NCBI RefSeq assembly: GCF_000332455.1
Contig: NZ_AOGY02000020.1
Coordinates: forward strand, 1-20,869
From: Leptospira vanthielii serovar Holland str. Waz Holland = ATCC 700522
GTDB lineage: Bacteria; Spirochaetota; Leptospiria; Leptospirales; Leptospiraceae
Length of the DNA: 20,869 bases
Direction of reading: 5' to 3'
The notes below the pieces were generated by a model. The model searched no databases. It was not told the origin of the DNA and was given only the letters and a program-made list of their open reading frames with translations. Positions 14,006 to 20,869 of this stretch are shown piece after piece; within the stretch, counting starts at the first letter, position 1; each line of letters opens with the position of its first letter. The translations under genes and the position numbers were made by a program.

Positions 14006-15187
14006 ATGTCAGGTAATCATCTAGAAGTAGAATCAAACGTTTTCAATTCCGTTGTAGGATTTCGGGAAGCAGTGACTAAAAAAGAAGAAATGGAAAGTAA
14101 TGGTACCAACTTTCAGGAACAGAAAGGAAATGTCCGCCGAGCCATTGATAGTCTCCACCCTAAAAGGCTTCGTCTACGAATAAAAAATATTCGAACTGAT
14201 ACAACTTCGACCAAAACTTTAGAGATGGTTTCAGTGGATGGAAGGAACTTACCTCCGTTTCAAGCAGGCCAGTACATCAATTTATTTGTATCCCTTTCTG
14301 GAATTTCTACGGCAAGACCTTATTCTATTTCCTCTTCACCAACAAATTTACATTCCTATGAATTGACCATCAAACGAGCCGAAGGTGGGTTTGTAAGTCC
14401 TTATTTACTTGATGATGTAGAAATTGGGCAAGAGTTTGAAAGCACAGGGCCTATGGGTTCGTTTCATCATAATCCTCTATTTCATGGTCAGGATTTGGTA
14501 TTTCTTGCGGGAGGTTCCGGCATTGCTCCCGCTATGAGCATGTTAAAAGCGATTTTGTCCTCATCCGAACTGTTTCGGTTTCATATCATCTATTCGAATA
14601 GTTTTGAAGATGATGTTATCTTTATTGAGGAACTACGAAAACTTGCGGCGATTCACAAGAATTTCTTTTTGACTGAGTTTTTATCACGTGAGTCCGGTCC
14701 AAATTTTAAGGGATATCGTGGAAGGCTTACTCTATCCGTATTACAAGAGTTAATTCCTGAAGCGGCATCTAAGATGTACTATGTTTGTGGCCCTACGCCC
14801 TTTAATGAAAATTGTTCGGCACTACTTTCTGATCTTGGTGTCAAATCGGGTCGTATTCTTATTGAAAGTAATGGACCACCTAAAATGCCTGAGCGAATGC
14901 CTGCTTGGCCGAAGACCGTTCGCCCTGAGGATGTGGTCACCATCAAACTGGGAAACAATGCCTTTCCAGCGTTAGCGGGAGAACCACTTCTAAATAGTTT
15001 AGAACGGAATGGTTTTTTTACTGAGAATGCCTGCCGTTCGGGAGAGTGTAGCCTTTGTCGTGTGAAATTAAAATCAGGAGAAGTATTTAGTCCCCCGGAG
15101 GCCAAAATTCGCAAGTCCGATCGTAAGTTTGGTTGGATTCATTCCTGCGTTGCCTTTCCTACAACTGATTTGGAAATACAGTTATAA
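14006..15187 (+). CDS. Ferredoxin reductase-like flavoprotein with C-terminal 2Fe-2S domain
   Basis: About 393 residues. Order of domains: an unusual N-terminal leader of about 50 residues; an FAD-binding barrel with RPYSISSSP (flavin contact); an NAD(P)-binding domain with LAGGSGIAPAMSML and the YYVCGPTPF segment; then a plant-type ferredoxin domain with CRSGECSLC and, further on, HSC (four cysteines in CxxxxCxxC...C). Such proteins pass electrons from NAD(P)H through FAD to the cluster and then to an oxygenase, desaturase or reductase. The start is at ATG 14006 because AAGGAAGGAAG lies nine bases upstream; the earlier TTG at 13964 has none. Placement 60 bases after the FAD oxidoreductase suggests one operon under the nearby TetR gene. 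The true electron acceptor is unknown. Confidence 0.88.
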   Translation: MSGNHLEVESNVFNSVVGFREAVTKKEEMESNGTNFQEQKGNVRRAIDSLHPKRLRLRIKNIRTDTTSTKTLEMVSVDGRNLPPFQAGQYINLFVSLSGISTARPYSISSSPTNLHSYELTIKRAEGGFVSPYLLDDVEIGQEFESTGPMGSFHHNPLFHGQDLVFLAGGSGIAPAMSMLKAILSSSELFRFHIIYSNSFEDDVIFIEELRKLAAIHKNFFLTEFLSRESGPNFKGYRGRLTLSVLQELIPEAASKMYYVCGPTPFNENCSALLSDLGVKSGRILIESNGPPKMPERMPAWPKTVRPEDVVTIKLGNNAFPALAGEPLLNSLERNGFFTENACRSGECSLCRVKLKSGEVFSPPEAKIRKSDRKFGWIHSCVAFPTTDLEIQL

Positions 15188-15190
15188 AAA

Positions 15191-15243
15191 AAACTTTATT
15201 AATCAAATAATCCCACAACTTTTGACCGAAACCAATAAAGTTT
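15191..15243. repeat. Inverted repeat between reductase and outer-membrane gene
   Basis: AAACTTTATT (15191-15200) and AATAAAGTTT (15234-15243) are perfect 10-base inverted arms separated by 33 bases, starting just after the reductase stop. The AT content makes a stable RNA hairpin doubtful. It may be a protein-binding site, a weak terminator, or chance. Confidence 0.35.
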
Positions 15244-15255
15244 AAGAAATCATTT

Positions 15256-16281
15256 ATGTATCGTTATTTTTCAGTTCTTTTGTTTTTTCTTTTCTTTAGT
15301 TCCTTGTATTCGGAGGAATCGAACAATAACTCCCAAGAACCAAGTGCGGAAAAAAATTCCTATAAGTATATTTCCATCAATCCCGGTGTGACCTTAGAAA
15401 GTGTATCTTTGTCTATCCAAGGCAGGAATCGGGATGCACATATGGTCCAGGATGATCCCGGTCGTGTTTCTTGGTTATTAGACGTTAAGTCTCCAGAAAT
15501 CCAATTTACGAAATATTTTGGAATGAATTTACTTTTACATAATTCGAGTTTTTACTTGAATCGACAATCCATACCAAAAATATTTTCAAAAAATCCTTCT
15601 CCCGAAGTTTCTTCTTCAGAGTCCGATTCTGGGTCTTCAGGTTCCAATAATAATTCCTTCAAACCAAACCGTACTAAGGTAACGGAAGATGTCGATACGA
15701 GTGTTGAAGGAACCTATTCTATGTTAGTTCCTATTTTTTATTTAGGAAATCCTGATACGTTTCGTTTTGGATTAGGATTTGGTCCGGCACATGTTAAGTT
15801 AAGAGGGAATGTCGATTTTAAAGATGCGGCCGCCAACTTATTAATTGCTTATTCTGGTTCCGGTCGCGATGTTTTTTTGAATAATCTGAGAGGATACCAG
15901 TTTGTTTCAGGAAACATCAATCCAGATACGGATACAACTCTAACATATCTAATTACAAATTTATCCACTGGGAATAATTTAGAATTAGTCGGATATTATT
16001 TAGCAAGTCAAGGATTACTTCGTCCAGATTTGACAGCGGCCACAGCGTACCTCAGCGGGAGGTTTAACGCAGTGGAATCCCTTGCCGTTAGTAGTCTGAT
16101 GAGAAATCAGGTAAGTGTCAATTCTGTAGCAAAGTTTGCATTTATGATGTATTTAGAGTCACCACCATTTCTCGGTATGAGAGGGCGTATATCCTTTGGT
16201 GGCCCTATCGTCAAAGAAAATGGATATACTTACGAATTAAGAACCTTCCATTTTGCCCTTTATATGCCCTTAGAGTTTTAA
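15256..16281 (+). CDS. Putative outer-membrane beta-barrel protein (hypothetical)
   Basis: A 341-residue protein I cannot name. A signal peptide is clear (MYRYFSVLLFFLFFSSLYS, cleavage near SEE). The mature chain opens with an acidic, Asn/Ser-rich stretch, then YKYISINPGVTLESVSLSIQGR. It continues with many short alternating hydrophobic stretches that could be barrel strands, broken by a Ser-rich insert (about residues 114-135). It ends in YTYELRTFHFALYMPLEF; a final Phe is a common outer-membrane assembly signal. The next gene (80 bases later) encodes another secreted barrel-like protein, so the two may be cotranscribed. Alternative: a periplasmic lipid-binding protein, though there is no lipobox. 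Confidence 0.6.
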   Translation: MYRYFSVLLFFLFFSSLYSEESNNNSQEPSAEKNSYKYISINPGVTLESVSLSIQGRNRDAHMVQDDPGRVSWLLDVKSPEIQFTKYFGMNLLLHNSSFYLNRQSIPKIFSKNPSPEVSSSESDSGSSGSNNNSFKPNRTKVTEDVDTSVEGTYSMLVPIFYLGNPDTFRFGLGFGPAHVKLRGNVDFKDAAANLLIAYSGSGRDVFLNNLRGYQFVSGNINPDTDTTLTYLITNLSTGNNLELVGYYLASQGLLRPDLTAATAYLSGRFNAVESLAVSSLMRNQVSVNSVAKFAFMMYLESPPFLGMRGRISFGGPIVKENGYTYELRTFHFALYMPLEF

Positions 16282-16360
16282 GTTTTGATTTATATTCGAT
16301 AAATTTTCCTTGAGCCAACCGTCTCTCATTTGTTATTGGATGATAGAGGTAATTCAAATA

Positions 16361-17308
16361 ATGAAACGTAGTCTCGTTTTTTTTATGATCATCATCTCCA
16401 TGTTTACTGGTTCTGCGTATGCACAAGGTAAAGTGGAAGGGAACGCATTACGATTGAAGGGTGCCTTATTCTTTGGTAGCCTTCGCACCGACCTGGAAAA
16501 GAGAAACTTTTACGGCGATATTGTTGGATTGGAATACAATCAAGATTGGCAGAACAATCGAGGAATGACTCTTATCAATGATTTGGGGTTTGATTATTTC
16601 CATTCCTTAAATGCAGGCATTTTGAGTAATGTATTTTTAGGTTTACATTTAAATCGATTCACTCGCGGTTATGAATGGAATTCTTATTATGCTTCGGGTA
16701 TTGGTATCAAAGAGGGAGATTATCGGTTACTCTATTCCGATATCAACTTGGGATTTACTCTTTCACCTAGTTCCAACTTTAGAATCCTACCCAAATATGT
16801 GATTAGAAGTATGAGCCAATCCTTCGAAGGAAATTATTTAGGTATTGGTGGCCCATCTTATTTAGGGCAAGACACAAAAACTACATCTGGTACATCTGGG
16901 CTCGTAGGTGTTGGCTTTGAATTTGATCTGAACGATCGAGCAACTCTCTTTGCAGACTTCCTGCTCTTTGGACCTTTCCTCTTGAATTCTTCAGGAACTT
17001 ACAACTCCGAACAGTTCAGAGTTTATAATAATGGTTTAGGATTTAATTATGCTAACGGTGGTTATACGTTCTATTCTGAAAAAATAAGTGTCGGTGGAAG
17101 CATAGTTGTATTGCCTAAACTTCGACTTTTTGTGAGTTTTGAAAGAGAAAATATGACTGCAAAATCAAAGAGTCCTGTCGCACTCAGCTTTGCTGGTGAC
17201 AACTTAGATAGAGTTGGAACTTTGATGGAGTTTGTTTCCGCTACCGCTGCACATGATATCACCCTGTCAGGTGTCAAATTCGGTGTTACTTACGATTTAA
17301 ATTTGTAA
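16361..17308 (+). CDS. Putative outer-membrane beta-barrel protein (hypothetical)
   Basis: A 315-residue secreted protein. I start it at ATG 16361 (MKRSLVFFMIIISMF), which has AGAGGT upstream and a standard signal peptide cleaved near AYA-QG; upstream Mets add a sequence that is not signal-like. The mature chain is rich in Gly, aromatic residues and alternating polarity, as in barrel strands: GALFFGSLRTDLEK, IVGLEYNQDW, GFDYFHSLNAG, YRLLYSDINLGFTLSPSSNFRI, LVGVGFEFDLNDRATLFADFLLF, ISVGGSIVVLPKLRLFVSFE and the closing GVKFGVTYDLNL. This fits an outer-membrane protein of about 12-16 strands. I see no catalytic motif. It ends about 55 bases before the second 5S gene. Confidence 0.6.
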   Translation: MKRSLVFFMIIISMFTGSAYAQGKVEGNALRLKGALFFGSLRTDLEKRNFYGDIVGLEYNQDWQNNRGMTLINDLGFDYFHSLNAGILSNVFLGLHLNRFTRGYEWNSYYASGIGIKEGDYRLLYSDINLGFTLSPSSNFRILPKYVIRSMSQSFEGNYLGIGGPSYLGQDTKTTSGTSGLVGVGFEFDLNDRATLFADFLLFGPFLLNSSGTYNSEQFRVYNNGLGFNYANGGYTFYSEKISVGGSIVVLPKLRLFVSFERENMTAKSKSPVALSFAGDNLDRVGTLMEFVSATAAHDITLSGVKFGVTYDLNL

Positions 17309-17363
17309 CTTTTCTTTTAAAATTACTTGCAAATCCAGTCCACTTGGAAGTAATGGTAATTAC

Positions 17364-17481
17364 TCCTGGTGATTATGGAGAGAAGGCCATACCCGTTCCC
17401 ATTCCGAACACGGAAGTCAAGCTTCTCATCGCCGATGGTACTATTGGGTTCGCTCAATGGGAGAGTAGGACATTGCCGGGT
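17364..17481 (+). rRNA. rrf: 5S ribosomal RNA, copy 2
   Basis: I find no base difference from copy 1 over the helix I-to-helix I span (17365-17480), including the conserved CCGAACACGGAAG and GGGAGAGTAGG segments. Flanks identical to copy 1 extend from about TGGTAATTACT upstream to TTAGCATTTATAA downstream and then diverge. Its own terminator is a different hairpin (17502-17532). Identity across the gene but not beyond suggests gene conversion or a recent duplication limited to the gene and its processing flanks. Confidence 0.93.
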
Positions 17482-17501
17482 TAGCATTTATAACTCAATA
17501 A

Positions 17502-17532
17502 AAAAAGGCCAGCCGAAAGGTTGGCTTTTTTT
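17502..17532 (+). terminator. Intrinsic terminator of 5S rRNA copy 2
   Basis: GGCCAGCC, a GAAA loop and GGTTGGCT form an eight-pair stem (two G-U) flanked by an A-run before and seven T after. It is unrelated in sequence to the tau hairpin after copy 1, although it shares the GAAA loop. Confidence 0.85.
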
Positions 17533-17550
17533 ATGTACAAAATAAAAATC

Positions 17551-17575
17551 CCCATTGAACGAACCCAATAGTACC
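17551..17575 (-). repeat. Inverted 25-base fragment of 5S rRNA
   Basis: CCCATTGAACGAACC then CAATAGTACC is the reverse complement of 5S bases 17437-17461 with one mismatch. It lies 70 bases after the 5S gene and beyond its terminator, at the start of array B. Read-through RNA could fold back on the 5S domain; more simply it is debris of an inversion. Confidence 0.75.
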
Positions 17576-17640
17576 GCTAGTAACCAGTCGTTCGCGAAAT
17601 GACAGACTTGCGACCCATAGGGAGCAAGGCTCGGACATTC

Positions 17641-17706
17641 GCCCGCGGAGCGGAGAAGCGAGTGGGGGCGGAAGTAGGACATCGCCATAGAGTCATTATT
17701 GTTTCT
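17641..17706 (+). repeat. Decayed 5S rRNA 3' end (alpha module, array B copy 1)
   Basis: Carries AGTAGGACATCGCC, one base from the 5S segment AGTAGGACATTGCC, followed by ATAGAGTCATTATTGTTTC and a terminator hairpin. Same layout as the alpha copy in array A. Confidence 0.6.
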
Positions 17707-17708
17707 GA

Positions 17709-17737
17709 AAGCGTTTACCTGAGTGAGCGCTTTTTTT
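17709..17737 (+). terminator. Terminator hairpin in array B (tau module, copy 3)
   Basis: AGCGTTTAC, loop CTGA, GTGAGCGCT and seven T. Compared with array A, one arm base changed C to T, keeping a G-U pair, and the loop changed from GAAA to CTGA, so the structure is retained while sequence drifts. Confidence 0.75.
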
Positions 17738-18015
17738 ATTTGTGGGCGCTCTGTGTGTGCCGGCTAATGTCCGCGACTCGCAGTAGCGGTCGCTGCCTCA
17801 AAAATGGAGCAAGGTGTCTTGCTCCATTTTTTCCGGCATGATTGCCGGTTTGATTTTTTCTTATAATCTAGAATCGCCTTTGAACCCAAATAGTAATCAA
17901 TAACCATTCGTTCGCGAAATGGGTGAGGCTTCCGTAAGAAGCTGAAGCCTGCTAGGATTTTTCTGAAAGAAAAATAGGGTGGTGTATACCAAAGGATTGA
18001 GCAAGGCGCAGGGCC

Positions 18016-18083
18016 AGCCCGCGGAGCGGAGAAGCGAGTGGGGGTGGGAAGTAGGACGTTGCCATAGAGTCATTATTGTTTCT
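18016..18083 (+). repeat. Decayed 5S rRNA 3' end (alpha module, array B copy 2)
   Basis: Carries AGTAGGACGTTGCC followed by the same ATAGAGTCATTATTGTTTC and terminator hairpin. It differs from the other alpha copies at a few positions (GGGTGGGAAG for GGGCGGAAG). Confidence 0.6.
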
Positions 18084-18086
18084 GAA

Positions 18087-18114
18087 AGCGTTTACCTGAG
18101 TGAGCGCTTTTTTT
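18087..18114 (+). terminator. Terminator hairpin in array B (tau module, copy 4)
   Basis: Identical to the hairpin at 17709-17737, including the CTGA loop and T-run. No functional gene lies directly before it. Confidence 0.75.
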
Positions 18115-18407
18115 ATTTGTGGGCGCTCTGTGTGTGCCGGCTAATGTCCGCGACTTTTGGCTACGCTTCGCTGCTACGCCCGCCAAAGTCGCCTGCTCGT
18201 TCCCTATGGGTCACTGCGCAGCTTTGCCGGTTTGAATTTAACTTTTTAATCTTAATCTCCTTCCTCTAAATACACCGCCAGGAACTAATCGTTCGCGAAA
18301 TGGGGAAGCCTCTGTAAGAAGCCGATACCTGTGTTAGATTTTTGATAAAAATAATATTGGGTTGGAGATGGTGATCGTTTGCTTTTTTTTCCAGTCTAAG
18401 GATTGGT

Positions 18408-18809
18408 ATGGGAAATAGAATCAGAACCAATCAGAGGAAGATTCGTATATTTACGATGGCAGTCCTTGGTTCTATGTTAGTGGTTACTATTTGCACCGCG
18501 GGATTGATTTCCTGTCCCAAAACTTTTTCTAGTCATCAGAATTTAAGCTCAGATGCATTGGAATCTTTACCTTGCCATGCCGGTGATGCTCCTGATGAAA
18601 CGGATTGTCGTTGTTCTGAAATCGGGTTAGGGAATGATTCCTACAATTTGACAATCATATTGGGTGTGGTGCCATTAAAAAGTGATTTGTTATTTTACCT
18701 TTCTTACCGTCCTCTACATTCCTTTATCGACTTTGTAATAGATCGCAAACTTTCTTCTGTAACCGACACAACCGAATATTTTTCCGATTCTGTACGCCTT
18801 CTCATTTAA
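18408..18809 (+). CDS. Small Cys-containing putative lipoprotein upstream of efflux gene
   Basis: A 133-residue protein that I do not recognise. It has a basic start (MGNRIRTNQRKIRIF), one hydrophobic segment (about 17-33) ending LISC, which could be a relaxed leptospiral lipobox with Cys36 as the lipidated residue. Then comes a Cys/His/Asp cluster, LPCHAGDAPDETDCRCSE, that looks suited to bind a metal. The last 60 residues alternate hydrophobic and polar with no motif. The start is supported by AAGGA six bases upstream. It lies directly upstream of a TolC/CzcC-like gene, and its stop codon forms the foot of a hairpin covering that gene's ribosome site. A metal-sensing or metal-chaperone role is a guess from context. 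Confidence 0.55.
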   Translation: MGNRIRTNQRKIRIFTMAVLGSMLVVTICTAGLISCPKTFSSHQNLSSDALESLPCHAGDAPDETDCRCSEIGLGNDSYNLTIILGVVPLKSDLLFYLSYRPLHSFIDFVIDRKLSSVTDTTEYFSDSVRLLI

Positions 18810-18843
18810 ACTCCTCTTCGTTTTCACTTACGAATAGGAGTTT
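18808..18843 (+). promoter_or_regulatory. Hairpin sequestering the tolC ribosome-binding site
   Basis: AAACTCCT (18808-18815) pairs with AGGAGTTT (18836-18843). After one mismatch, TTCG (18817-18820) pairs with CGAA (18831-18834), leaving a 10-base loop. The 3' arm contains the AGGAG ribosome site five bases before the tolC ATG (18846), and the 5' arm begins within the stop codon of the preceding gene. A ribosome ending the upstream gene would open the stem, giving translational coupling. The T-run after the stem also allows it to act as a weak terminator. Confidence 0.65.
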
Positions 18844-18845
18844 TT

Positions 18846-19591
18846 ATGTTTTTAGAAAAACAGTGTTTTAGTAATCAATTATATAAAAGTATATTAATAA
18901 TAATCATATTCTTTTTTACACAAAGCGTGATTGCGATTGAAAAATCGGAATCCATGGAATCAAAAATACAAATCTTACTCGGTTCTCACCCAGAGTTACT
19001 TGTAAAATATTTGGAGTCGAGGGAGAAACACCATCGGTCGGAACATGCCGATGTTTATCCAGATCCCAAATTTGGATTTGCTTATCGGTCCTATCCCTAT
19101 CGTGGGGATGTGACCCGTGATCGAAGTCGTCCTGATACGCCAGGAATGACAGGAAATGAATATTCGATTGCTCAAGAAATCCCATTCCCAGGGAAACTCA
19201 ATTTAGAGAAACAGATTGTCCAAAAAGATTCTGAGTTAGATCGATTGAATGCCGAGTGGATCAAAAATCAATTCATTCGAAATTACTTTGAAACCATCCT
19301 TATCAAAACCGCACTTACGAGAGAAATCAGAGATCTTGAGTCCTTAGAAAAAAGTATTGTTACTGGCAGCCACTTAGAATCGAGCCAGTATTCTGCTGGT
19401 AAAAGTAATATCACGGGAACACTTCGAGCTATAAACCTCAAGGAAAAGATAAAAGATCGTTTGGTGGTACGAAATACGCAGCTCTCGGAGTTACATGCAA
19501 AAACTTCTTACTTCTCTTTAGATAATTCTTCTTTTTGTATGGAAAGGCACATCGGTAACACTTTAGATCACTCACATGGGTTACACTTTTA
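18846..19591 (+). pseudogene. TolC/CzcC-family outer-membrane efflux protein, truncated by IS481-like element
   Basis: Outer-membrane exit channels of this family have about 400-480 residues and join resistance-nodulation-division pumps. Only about 230 native residues remain. A signal peptide (FFFTQSVIA) is followed by the family repeat start: ILLGSHPELLVKYLESREK, VYPDPKFGFAYRSYPYRGD, then EYSIAQEIPFPGKLNLEKQIVQKDSELDRLNAEWIKNQF, the Q-E-I-P-F-P-G-K segment being diagnostic of the CzcC-like group. The rest is long amphipathic helix. Near 19536 the frame passes into the end of an insertion sequence and reads CMERHIGNTLDH... to a stop at 19591. The downstream half is not in the window, so loss of function is very likely. 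Ribosome site AGGAG is five bases before ATG. Confidence 0.82.
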
Positions 19592-20848
19592 CTAGTCAAT
19601 TCTATACAATAGCCTCTGGTATTTCAACACTTTACTCGTATACAAATCCAAAATTCCAAGAATTGCATCCGCAAAGTAAAGACGACAATGCCGATCAGAT
19701 ATCTCTTCAAAGCCAACTACCTCTCCAATGAAAGGATTCCCAAAGAACACTCGATGGGGCCCGTACTGCGCAAAACCACTTTCATGGACTTTATCGGTAA
19801 CAATATGTGTGGGATAAGCTACCTCTAGAATCTTTTTTGGGAATGTCCTTTTCGAAGATTTATAAACTTTTGCAGGTGTCAGAAAACCCAAAGCTTCATG
19901 TGGTCTTACCTTATTAAATTCTTCACGGAATGAATCAAAGGCGGTCTGTTGTGCATCCAAACTAGATCTTGGAGGTAATGCAGTTTCTTCTTTGAGTGTT
20001 CTGTGCATTCTCTCATGACGACCGTTCTGAGATGGTTTCCCTGGTTCAATGCGTTCCGGTCGGATCCCTAATTTCAACCACCATATAGAGACTAGTTAAG
20101 CCGCCAATGGCCTTACTTGCAAAAGGTGATCCATTATCTGATTTGATTGCCTGTGGTAGTCCATATTCTTTAAAAACCCTTTCAAATACCGCTTTTGTTT
20201 GCTCTGCATTCGTTTTATTCAGGATTTCACATGCTAGAAGGTAGCGACTATATGCATCTGTAATTGTTAGTGGATCGCAGCGATTGCCATTTCCTACTGT
20301 AAAATGGCCTTTAAAATCAACACACCATACGCCACGTATGGGAGCGACTACATTGGAAAAAGGAAATAGAGACTGTGGAACTCTTGGTCTTTTTTCTTAG
20401 GTTTGACTAGGCCTTTTTTGCGAAGAATGTTTCCAATTGTAGTTTCACTTGGAATCTGTTTCATGCGATGAAACTTTGCTTGAGTATGGGACGGAGTTTT
20501 TTGGGACCCCAAGATGGATGGTCTTCACGTAAAGATACAATTAGGTGAACGATTTTCTCAGGAGTTTCATTGGACTGAGTGATTCTTTTTCTAGATTTAT
20601 CTTTGAGTCCGTCGATACCTTCCGACTCATAATTCTTTAGATATTTATAGCCAGTCTTTCTCGATATATTAAAGTCTCGGCAAAGATCGGCAAAACACCA
20701 CTGACCACTTTTAACAGCTGCTATGAACTTGATTCTTTCTTCTATCACTTTGGTTTCCTTCCAAGGCATCGGATTGTCCTCCGATACACAATGTAGGTGT
20801 TACCCATGTGAGTTGTCTCTTTTGTTACCTATCTGACCTCCTCATACC
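19536..20848 (-). mobile_element. IS481-family insertion sequence, degenerate
   Basis: A DDE-type element of about 1.3 kb lying in the tolC-like gene. The ends carry inverted repeats: ACTCACATGGGTTACAC (19570-19586) against 20797-20813 with one mismatch. Pairing continues outward through GGTAACA (19554-19560 and 20823-20829) to GTATG at 19537-19541 and CATAC at 20844-20848 with lower identity. I saw no target duplication, which may mean the outermost few bases are set wrongly or a flank was lost. The transposase reading frame is broken at about three sites, so the copy is probably immobile on its own. Confidence 0.78.
19592..20769 (-). pseudogene. IS481-family transposase, frameshifted
   Basis: One chain of about 390 residues when frames are joined. 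Fragment 1 starts at ATG 20769: MPWKETKVIEERIKFI, an HTH with FADLCRDFNISRKTGYKYL and the ESEGIDGLKDKSR basic region, then a stop at 20463-20461. Fragment 2, in another frame, reads MKQIPSETTIGNILRKKGLVKPKKK and shifts again near 20395 in an A-run. Fragment 3 gives VWCVDFKGHFTVGNG (first catalytic Asp), DAYSRYLLA, KSDNGSPFASKAIGGL (second Asp) and shifts near 20080. Fragment 4 carries LGIRPERIEPGKPSQNGRHERMHRTL with the catalytic Glu and ends at 19592. The family call rests on these DDE landmarks and the QNGxHERxH motif. All catalytic residues are still readable but not in one frame. Confidence 0.85.
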
Positions 20849-20869
20849 TATCCACCTACTTGGTTTATA

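Larger units (their letters stand above)
17583..18345 (+). repeat. 5S-linked modular repeat array B
   Basis: Gene-free. Module order: partial epsilon (17583-17604); an inverted scrap related to the delta-2 interior (GACCCATAGGGAGCAAGG, about 17612-17630); alpha, the decayed 5S 3' end (17641-17706); terminator hairpin (17709-17737); delta-1 (17759-17857); epsilon (about 17902-17952); linker; alpha (18016-18083); terminator hairpin (18087-18114); delta-2 (18136-18233); spacer; degraded epsilon (18286-18345). From the first terminator hairpin onward this matches array A in order and nearly in length (about 621 against 622 bases). The spacer between delta-2 and the last epsilon is unrelated in the two arrays. 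Confidence 0.8.

Noticed and set aside
14779..15114. 111-residue minus-strand frame opposite the reductase C-terminus
   Set aside because: Antisense to the conserved 2Fe-2S domain; a shadow of that coding sequence.
17583..18345. CRISPR array
   Set aside because: Repeats are long (60-100 bases), spaced at 320-390 bases, differ in type, and there are no unique 30-40 base spacers or cas genes.

Overview
The window looks like chromosomal DNA from a spirochaete of the genus Leptospira, most likely a saprophytic species. The reasons are the low-GC, AT-rich coding style, the outer-membrane and lipid-oriented gene content, and two stand-alone 5S rRNA genes with no 16S, 23S or tRNA beside them. Leptospira is known for unlinked rRNA genes, and from memory saprophytes carry two 5S genes. 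The genus call is inference; no 16S is present to confirm it.

Layout. (1) 1-120: left end of an IS3-family insertion sequence (minus strand, start of orfA). It cuts off an Lnt-like gene (apolipoprotein N-acyltransferase); the first three bases of the element supply its stop codon. (2) 395-2470, minus strand: a secreted family I triacylglycerol lipase and its dedicated foldase, separated by a strong intrinsic terminator. A TetR regulator diverges from the lipase (2653), with two short palindromes in the gap. (3) 3411-5054: a TPM-domain membrane protein with a Ser/Gly-rich tail. (4) 5149-7017, minus strand: glycyl-tRNA synthetase followed with no gap by a GNAT acetyltransferase. (5) 7081-9659: a polytopic membrane protein ending in a TonB-C-like domain, overlapping by ATGA a PrsW-type intramembrane protease. 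(6) 9694-10158, minus strand: a GyrI-like effector-binding protein.

(7) 10249-11030 and 17364-18345: each 5S rRNA gene is followed by a long gene-free block built of shared modules. These are a terminator hairpin, two alternative structured cassettes bounded by CCGG, a hairpin block, and degraded copies of the 5S 3' end. Over about 620 bases both blocks have the same module order. (8) 11057-15187: a VOC-fold protein and a TetR regulator (minus strand) diverge from a CrtI/retinol-saturase-like FAD oxidoreductase and a ferredoxin reductase carrying its own 2Fe-2S domain. A 23-base palindrome lies over the likely promoter, so this resembles a regulated lipid or isoprenoid redox unit. (9) 15256-17308: two consecutive putative outer-membrane beta-barrel proteins.

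(10) 18408-20869: a small Cys-containing putative lipoprotein, then a TolC/CzcC-family efflux gene whose ribosome-binding site sits in a hairpin. The tolC gene is cut by an IS481-family element whose transposase is itself broken by about three frameshifts. The window is therefore bounded on both sides by insertion sequences that inactivated an envelope gene.

The parts I consider least explained are the 5S-linked modular arrays (including an inverted 5S fragment), the TonB-C/PrsW pair, and the hairpin controlling tolC.
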